DNA of 9,822 nucleotides from Alphaproteobacteria bacterium. GTDB taxonomy: Bacteria; Pseudomonadota; Alphaproteobacteria; Rs-D84. Both the position numbers and the translations under genes were made by a program. The notes below the pieces were generated by a model. The model ran no database searches and was not told where the DNA came from. It saw only the letters and a list, made by a program, of their open reading frames with translations. Location of the stretch: contig JAFNYG010000041.1 of the NCBI GenBank assembly GCA_017383325.1, positions 1-9,822 on the forward strand, read 5' to 3'. Every line of letters starts with the position of its first letter. Position 1 is the first letter of the stretch. Of the stretch, positions 6,072-9,822 are shown piece by piece.

Positions 6072-6112
6072 CCTGGGTCCCGTGGTCAAGCCACGGGATG
6101 ACAGGATTTTTT
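6072..6112. repeat. Intergenic palindromic element (REP-like), terminator-shaped
   Basis: TCCCGTGG (6078-6085) and CCACGGGA (6091-6098) form a perfect 8-bp stem with loop TCAAG. CCTG/CAGG pairs lie outside, and six T follow (6107-6112). The GTCCCGTGGTCAAGCCACGG style resembles dispersed palindromes I recall from some alphaproteobacteria such as Rickettsiales relatives. It could act as a second terminator. Only one copy is present in this window. Confidence 0.6.
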
Positions 6113-6132
6113 ATTTGTCCCTGCGGGGTAAT

Positions 6133-6195
6133 GGATACCCGCCCCGGGCCCTGCGCAATCGAATGTTTGCGTGGGTGGAACCAATCGGGTATGAC
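6133..6195. repeat. Long imperfect inverted repeat in the convergent intergenic region
   Basis: ATACCCG (6135-6141) pairs perfectly with CGGGTAT (6186-6192). Inside it, CGCAA (6154-6158) pairs with TTGCG (6167-6171) and CCC (6149-6151) with GGG (6173-6175). The whole could fold as a branched or bulged hairpin of about 60 nt. I see no credible gene here: a plus-strand frame spanning 5969-6226 has no family features. Together with the element at 6072 it fills the gap between two convergent genes. Confidence 0.5.
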
Positions 6196-6212
6196 GATAT
6201 GGGGGGCGGGGA

Positions 6213-6788
6213 TTAAAACAGGCTGATCAGGCATATGCCAAGGCCCGCCGCAATTATCGCGCCAAGTGTTAATGGCCAGAAATACTTTTTAACAATTGCG
6301 TTGGCGCGTTCTTGGAAAAAATAGAGCAGGGATGCGATTATCGCAAAGCGGCCTGTGCGGAATATTGCCGATACCGCCAAAAATATCCACAGTGGATAGC
6401 CGATAAAGCCCAACCATATCGCCAGCAATTTGTACGGTATTGGGGTGACCGCCGTCAAAACAATTATCCATATGCCGTACTGGGTAAACATCGGCTTAAT
6501 CGATGTTTCAATTAATTCAGGATTCGAAAATGTTTCAATCAGCCATATGCCAACAGAATCATACAGCCACATACCAATCATATAGGCAATTGTACCGCCA
6601 ACAATAGACCCCAGTGCCGCCGCAATAGTGATTGGAATGGCGCGACGTTTATTCGCGATGATGGGTGGGGTCATGAATACTTCGGGTGGGATAAATAAAA
6701 ATATAGATTCGCATATCGTTAGCAAAAATACCAGCCATGAATAAACGCGTGATTCTGATTTCTGTAAGATGTATTCTGAAAATTTCAT
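6213..6788 (-). CDS. DedA/YqaA-family integral membrane protein (VTT/SNARE-associated domain)
   Basis: A 191-residue inner-membrane protein with several hydrophobic segments (about 17-35, 52-83, 105-128, 132-158, 170-190). Family signs are an acidic-proline segment in the first membrane region (E27...PPE36), the Gly-rich G60-S-I-V-G-G-T-I-A-Y-M-I-G72, the T-P-I-P-Y-K motif at 115-120, and R144-T-G-R-F148. DedA proteins are implicated in membrane homeostasis, proton-motive-force-linked transport and undecaprenyl-phosphate or phospholipid flipping. Which of these applies here cannot be told. The start at 6788 has a GGGGAC ribosome site. The gene is divergent from rbfA, sharing a 91-bp AT-rich intergenic region, and convergent with the exported-protein array. 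The length suits the short YqaA type. Confidence 0.85.
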   Translation of the reverse strand: MKFSEYILQKSESRVYSWLVFLLTICESIFLFIPPEVFMTPPIIANKRRAIPITIAAALGSIVGGTIAYMIGMWLYDSVGIWLIETFSNPELIETSIKPMFTQYGIWIIVLTAVTPIPYKLLAIWLGFIGYPLWIFLAVSAIFRTGRFAIIASLLYFFQERANAIVKKYFWPLTLGAIIAAGLGICLISLF

Positions 6789-6827
6789 GGCCAGTCCCCG
6801 TTTGTGAAAAAAATTACTTGATTGTGA

Positions 6828-6857
6828 TTTAATATCTTATATTTTACATACTATAAT
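6828..6857 (+). promoter_or_regulatory. Candidate rbfA promoter in the divergent intergenic region
   Basis: A perfect TATAAT (6852-6857) lies 23 bases before the rbfA ATG. The -35 region is poor (TTTAAT at 6828-6833, 18-base spacing). The leader would be short, about 15 nt, and lacks a clear Shine-Dalgarno. The region is AT-rich and may also hold the minus-strand promoter for the DedA gene, which I could not pinpoint. Confidence 0.45.
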
Positions 6858-6879
6858 AACACAAACAAAGAAAATATAC

Positions 6880-7242
6880 ATGCCAAAAAAACAATTTAAT
6901 TCAAATCGAGGTGAACGCGTCGCAGCAAAAGTGCAAACGTTGGTGGCGGAAATACTGCGCGATAACTATGCGGATGACCCAATCGTGTCGGGGGTGTCAA
7001 TCGTTGGGGCGGATTCACATGGGGGGCTGCAATTTGTGCGATTGTTTTTCTATACCAGAAATGCAGATGTGAAAACAGTGCAGGCGCGAATGGATGCAAT
7101 TACACGTACCGTGCGATTTGAACTGGGCGCGCGTATGAACCAAAAATATGTGCCGGATATTAAGTTTGTGTATGATGATACGCTGGAACGGGCCGCGCGT
7201 ATTGATGAACTGTTGAATAATTTGGATGTGGGTAATGATTAG
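6880..7242 (+). CDS. rbfA: Ribosome-binding factor A (RbfA)
   Basis: RbfA is a small KH-type RNA-binding protein that binds the 30S subunit in the cytoplasm and assists late maturation of 16S rRNA, including its 5' end. The 120-residue length is normal. The N-terminus has the basic entry helix (SNRGERVAAKVQTLVAEIL). A beta strand follows (VSGVSIVGADSHGGLQFVRL), and the signature lies at the C-terminal side: VRFELGARMNQKYVPDIKF, then DDTLERAARIDELL. There is no strong ribosome site before the ATG at 6880, but the start matches the family N-terminus. It overlaps the downstream acetyltransferase gene rather than being followed by truB, the frequent neighbour in other bacteria. Confidence 0.95.
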   Translation: MPKKQFNSNRGERVAAKVQTLVAEILRDNYADDPIVSGVSIVGADSHGGLQFVRLFFYTRNADVKTVQARMDAITRTVRFELGARMNQKYVPDIKFVYDDTLERAARIDELLNNLDVGND

Positions 7243-7648
7243 ACGTGTGTTTTCTTTGCGTAAAGAGATGTTGTGGGATTGTTTTTATATCGCAAATCAA
7301 TTTGTTGATGCTGCTTTGTTGGCGTCGTGGGCGCAATTAAAGTATAAGGTCGATTCGGGACAGGTGGTTTTATTTGTCGATGAAAAAGATAACGGATTTT
7401 TAAGAGGGTTCTTGCTGGGGGGGCTGGAATCGAATGTCGCGGTGGTCAATAATTTGTTCGTTGATAAAAGATTCCAACGTGGGGGTGTAGGAAGTGCACT
7501 GTTGCAGGCGTATGAAGATTTTGCGCGCAGTGGTGGGATGCAACAAATAAAACTGCAGTCGCGACCAACAAAACAGGCGATGGCGTTCTATCAAAAGAAT
7601 GGATACGCAAAAATAGATTTTGGATATAATATGCAGAAAACTTTGTAA
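7235..7648 (+). CDS. GNAT-family N-acetyltransferase
   Basis: The 137-residue protein has the GNAT fold order. The acetyl-CoA pyrophosphate-binding loop is F80-Q-R-G-G-V-G-S87, following the beta4 strand VNNLFVDKRF. The C-terminal motif is AMAFYQKNGYAKIDFG, with the usual Tyr. It would transfer an acetyl group from acetyl-CoA to an amine. The substrate cannot be read from the sequence, and it is not clearly RimI or RimJ. I chose the ATG at 7235, overlapping the rbfA stop by 8 bases. ATG at 7226 (overlap 17) or 7268 is possible. The overlap implies translational coupling with rbfA. The N-terminal 30 residues are less typical of the family. Confidence 0.85.
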   Translation: MIRRVFSLRKEMLWDCFYIANQFVDAALLASWAQLKYKVDSGQVVLFVDEKDNGFLRGFLLGGLESNVAVVNNLFVDKRFQRGGVGSALLQAYEDFARSGGMQQIKLQSRPTKQAMAFYQKNGYAKIDFGYNMQKTL

Positions 7649-7658
7649 AAAAATCACC

Positions 7659-7687
7659 TTGAAAATGCGGCAATAGTATACTAGGAT
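7659..7687 (+). promoter_or_regulatory. Candidate lepA promoter
   Basis: TTGAAA (7659-7664), a 17-base spacer and TAGGAT (7682-7687) form a good sigma-70 match. It begins 11 bases after the acetyltransferase stop, so lepA can be transcribed independently. A leader of about 20 nt with the ribosome site AGGTGAG (7703-7709) leads to the ATG at 7715. Confidence 0.55.
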
Positions 7688-7714
7688 ATGCCACATAAGT
7701 ATAGGTGAGTTTGT

Positions 7715-9508
7715 ATGAAACAGTCTAATATCCGTAATTTTTCAATTGTTGCACATATTGATCATGGTAAATCGACGCTGTCGGACAGATTAATCGAATT
7801 TACAGGTGGGTTGCAATCGCGTGAGATGAAGGCCCAGGTCTTGGATTCTATGGATATCGAACGTGAACGCGGAATTACGATTAAGGCCCAGACGGTGCGA
7901 CTGAATTATACTGCGAAAAATGGCGAAACATATCAGCTGAATTTAATGGATACGCCGGGACATGTGGATTTCTCGTATGAGGTGTCGCGGTCATTGGCCG
8001 CATGCGAGGGGGCGTTGGTGTTGGTGGATGCAACCCAGGGGGTGCAGGCACAGACGCTGGCGAATGCATATCTGGCATTGGATAATGATTTGGAAATGCT
8101 GCCGGTGTTAAACAAGATTGATTTGCCGTCTAGTGATGTTGCGGGTACGCGTGAACAGATTGCAGATGTTATCGGATTGGATGCAAACGATGCGCTGGCG
8201 GTGTCGGGTAAAACCGGCGATGGGGTGCCAGAACTGTTGGAAGAGATTGTAAATAAATTGCCAGCACCACATGGGGATGAAAATGCGCCGACGCGCGCAT
8301 TGTTGGTCGATTCGTGGTACGATTCGTATTTAGGTGTCGTGATTTTGGTGCGCGTTGTTGATGGAGCGTTGAAGCGCGGACAGAAAATTAAATTTATGGC
8401 AACAGGTGCCGAATATGTGGTCGATAAAATTGGGTATTTTACGCCAAAGATGGTTAATGTTGATACGCTGAATACCGGGGAAATCGGATTTATTATTACA
8501 GGTATGAAGACAATTCATGACTGTAAGGTGGGGGATACAATTATCGATTCGAAATATGAAAGTGCGCAGATGTTGCCAGGATTTAAACCATCTGTGCCGG
8601 TGGTGTTTTCGTCGTTCTTTCCGGTTGAGGCAGACGATTACCCGACATTCCGTGAAAGTGCAGAAAAATTAGCGCTGAATGATGCATCGTTTATGTTTAC
8701 GGTGGAAAAATCGTCGGCGCTGGGATTTGGGTTGCGTTGCGGATTCTTGGGGTTGTTGCATATGGAAATTATTAGCGAAAGGTTGGCACGTGAATTTAAT
8801 CTGAATCTGATTAATACGGTGCCAAGTGTGCTGTATAAAATTCATATGCGCGATGGCAGTGTGATTGATTTGGAAAACCCAGCCGATATGCCAGAGCCAA
8901 CACGAATCGCAGCAATCGAAGAACCGTGGGTGCGCGCAACGATTATGATGCCTGATAAGTATATGGGGGGGATTATGTCGCTGTGTTCGGAACGGCGCGG
9001 GGTACAGGAAAATATTTCCTATGTCGGAAATCGTGCAGTTCTGGTATATCAATTACCGTTGGCGGAAATTGTCTTTGATTTCTATGACAGGGTAAAATCT
9101 ATATCGTCAGGGTATGCGTCGTTTGATTATGTGGTATATGGGTATCAACCATCTGATTTGGTAAAGGTTAATATTTTGGTTAACGAAGAAAATGTAGAGC
9201 CGTTGTCATTTATGTGCCACCGTAGTTTCGCAGAAAAACGTGGACGTCAGATTGTGGAAAAGTTGAAAGATTTGATTCCGCGTCACCAATTTAAAATCCC
9301 ACTGCAGGCGGCAATCGGGGGTAAAATTATCGCAAGAGAAACTATTGCGGCATATCGCAAGGATGTTACTGCAAAGTGTTATGGGGGGGATATTACACGT
9401 AAACGTAAACTGTTGGAAAAGCAGAAAGAGGGTAAGAAACGTATGCGTTCGTTCGGTAATGTAGAAATTCCACAGTCTGCATTTATTAATGCATTAAAGG
9501 TATCGTAA
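7715..9508 (+). CDS. lepA: Elongation factor 4 (LepA), ribosome-associated GTPase
   Basis: LepA is a translational GTPase related to EF-G that binds the ribosome, with roles proposed in back-translocation, initiation and 30S assembly. The 597 residues match the usual length of about 600. The GTPase motifs are complete: P-loop A13-H-I-D-H-G-K-S-T21, switch I R52-G-I-T55, D79-T-P-G-H83 with the catalytic His, N133-K-I-D136 and S164-G-K166 (commonly S-A-K). Beta-barrel and EF-G III/V-like domains follow, then the LepA-specific C-terminal domain ([20 protein letters not shown] and [19 protein letters not shown]), which inserts toward the peptidyl-transferase centre. The start is supported by AGGTGAG six bases before the ATG. 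The gene is intact. Confidence 0.97.
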   Translation: MKQSNIRNFSIVAHIDHGKSTLSDRLIEFTGGLQSREMKAQVLDSMDIERERGITIKAQTVRLNYTAKNGETYQLNLMDTPGHVDFSYEVSRSLAACEGALVLVDATQGVQAQTLANAYLALDNDLEMLPVLNKIDLPSSDVAGTREQIADVIGLDANDALAVSGKTGDGVPELLEEIVNKLPAPHGDENAPTRALLVDSWYDSYLGVVILVRVVDGALKRGQKIKFMATGAEYVVDKIGYFTPKMVNVDTLNTGEIGFIITGMKTIHDCKVGDTIIDSKYESAQMLPGFKPSVPVVFSSFFPVEADDYPTFRESAEKLALNDASFMFTVEKSSALGFGLRCGFLGLLHMEIISERLAREFNLNLINTVPSVLYKIHMRDGSVIDLENPADMPEPTRIAAIEEPWVRATIMMPDKYMGGIMSLCSERRGVQENISYVGNRAVLVYQLPLAEIVFDFYDRVKSISSGYASFDYVVYGYQPSDLVKVNILVNEENVEPLSFMCHRSFAEKRGRQIVEKLKDLIPRHQFKIPLQAAIGGKIIARETIAAYRKDVTAKCYGGDITRKRKLLEKQKEGKKRMRSFGNVEIPQSAFINALKVS

Positions 9509-9529
9509 AAAATATAAAGGGTGAGTATT

Positions 9530-9820
9530 ATGAAATGGTTTAATTATTTGTGTAAAACCCCGTTGGGGACGATTCGCCAGGATTGGAATGAGTATTGTAA
9601 TATTAGGCGAAGTATAAAAAAGATGGATGAAGCGCTGGAACGTGCGCAATCGTATTTAGTTAAGTTATGTCTGATTGGGGACGAGTTTGTTAAAGAAGAA
9701 AAATCTTGTTTGAAGCAGGTTGAAATTGTGCCTCCTGTGGGTGAATTGGTTGATGATGAAAATCTGCGTTTTTATACACAGTTGTCCTGCCCTCTCGAAT
9801 ACACTTTCGTCGCACTCTGA
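9530..9820 (+). CDS. Small hypothetical protein downstream of lepA (96 aa)
   Basis: I do not recognise this protein. The ATG at 9530 is preferred over the in-frame GTG at 9521 because AAGGGTGAG (9517-9525) is then a well-placed ribosome site, nearly the same as that of lepA. The gene starts 21 bases after the lepA stop, so the two are probably co-transcribed. The protein has no signal peptide or membrane segment. Residues around 20-55 form a charged, heptad-like helix (RRSIKKMDEALERAQSYLVK). It has four cysteines (about 8, 23, 47, 60) plus one near the C-terminus. The last 20 residues look unstructured, and a truncated or frameshifted longer gene is possible because the window ends two bases after the stop. 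Confidence 0.6.
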   Translation: MKWFNYLCKTPLGTIRQDWNEYCNIRRSIKKMDEALERAQSYLVKLCLIGDEFVKEEKSCLKQVEIVPPVGELVDDENLRFYTQLSCPLEYTFVAL

Positions 9821-9822
9821 AA

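Noticed and set aside
5969..6226. Plus-strand reading frame of 85 codons across the intergenic palindromes
   Set aside because: It overlaps the end of the gene at 5293, runs through a terminator and two palindromes, overlaps the end of the DedA gene, and has no ribosome site.

Overview
The window looks like chromosomal DNA of a Gram-negative bacterium with moderate-to-low GC. It is probably an uncultured alphaproteobacterium, possibly gut-associated. The support is Sec-type signal peptides on five proteins, the YqaA/DedA-type membrane protein and the style of the intergenic palindromes. The lineage is an inference from style, not from a computed tree.

Left two thirds (1-6018): six consecutive plus-strand genes, the first cut by the window edge, encode a family of low-complexity, Ala/Thr/Asp-rich, coiled-coil-forming exported proteins. 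The five complete members share a layout. Each has a Sec signal peptide, and four of them have a motif of the type A-S-x-x-Y-V close to the predicted mature N-terminus. A long body follows, built from short modules that also occur in phage tail fibres and other trimeric stalk proteins. Most end in a short C-terminal patch ending G-x-x-x-W-x-x-V/I. Modules are shared between genes in different combinations. Two genes carry internal DNA repeats: perfect 21-bp units, each exactly one heptad, and a near-identical 142-bp duplication 450 bp apart. No outer-membrane anchor, sortase motif or known secretion partner is visible, so function and final location are unknown. The array looks like a locus that diversifies by recombination.

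Regulatory layout: three of these genes have almost identical purine-only leaders before the ATG. Plausible promoters lie before the genes at 2033, 3240 and 5293. The -10 hexamer before 2033 sits in the loop of a 13-bp perfect hairpin. Clear factor-independent terminators follow the genes ending at 5098 and 6018.

Middle (6019-6212): an intergenic stretch with no credible gene. It holds a terminator and two further GC-rich palindromic structures, between convergent genes.

Right third (6213-9822): housekeeping genes. A DedA/YqaA-family membrane protein on the minus strand is divergent from rbfA (ribosome maturation). rbfA overlaps a GNAT acetyltransferase gene. Then lepA (elongation factor 4) has its own promoter and is followed closely by a small unrecognised gene. 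rbfA and lepA give this part a translation theme.
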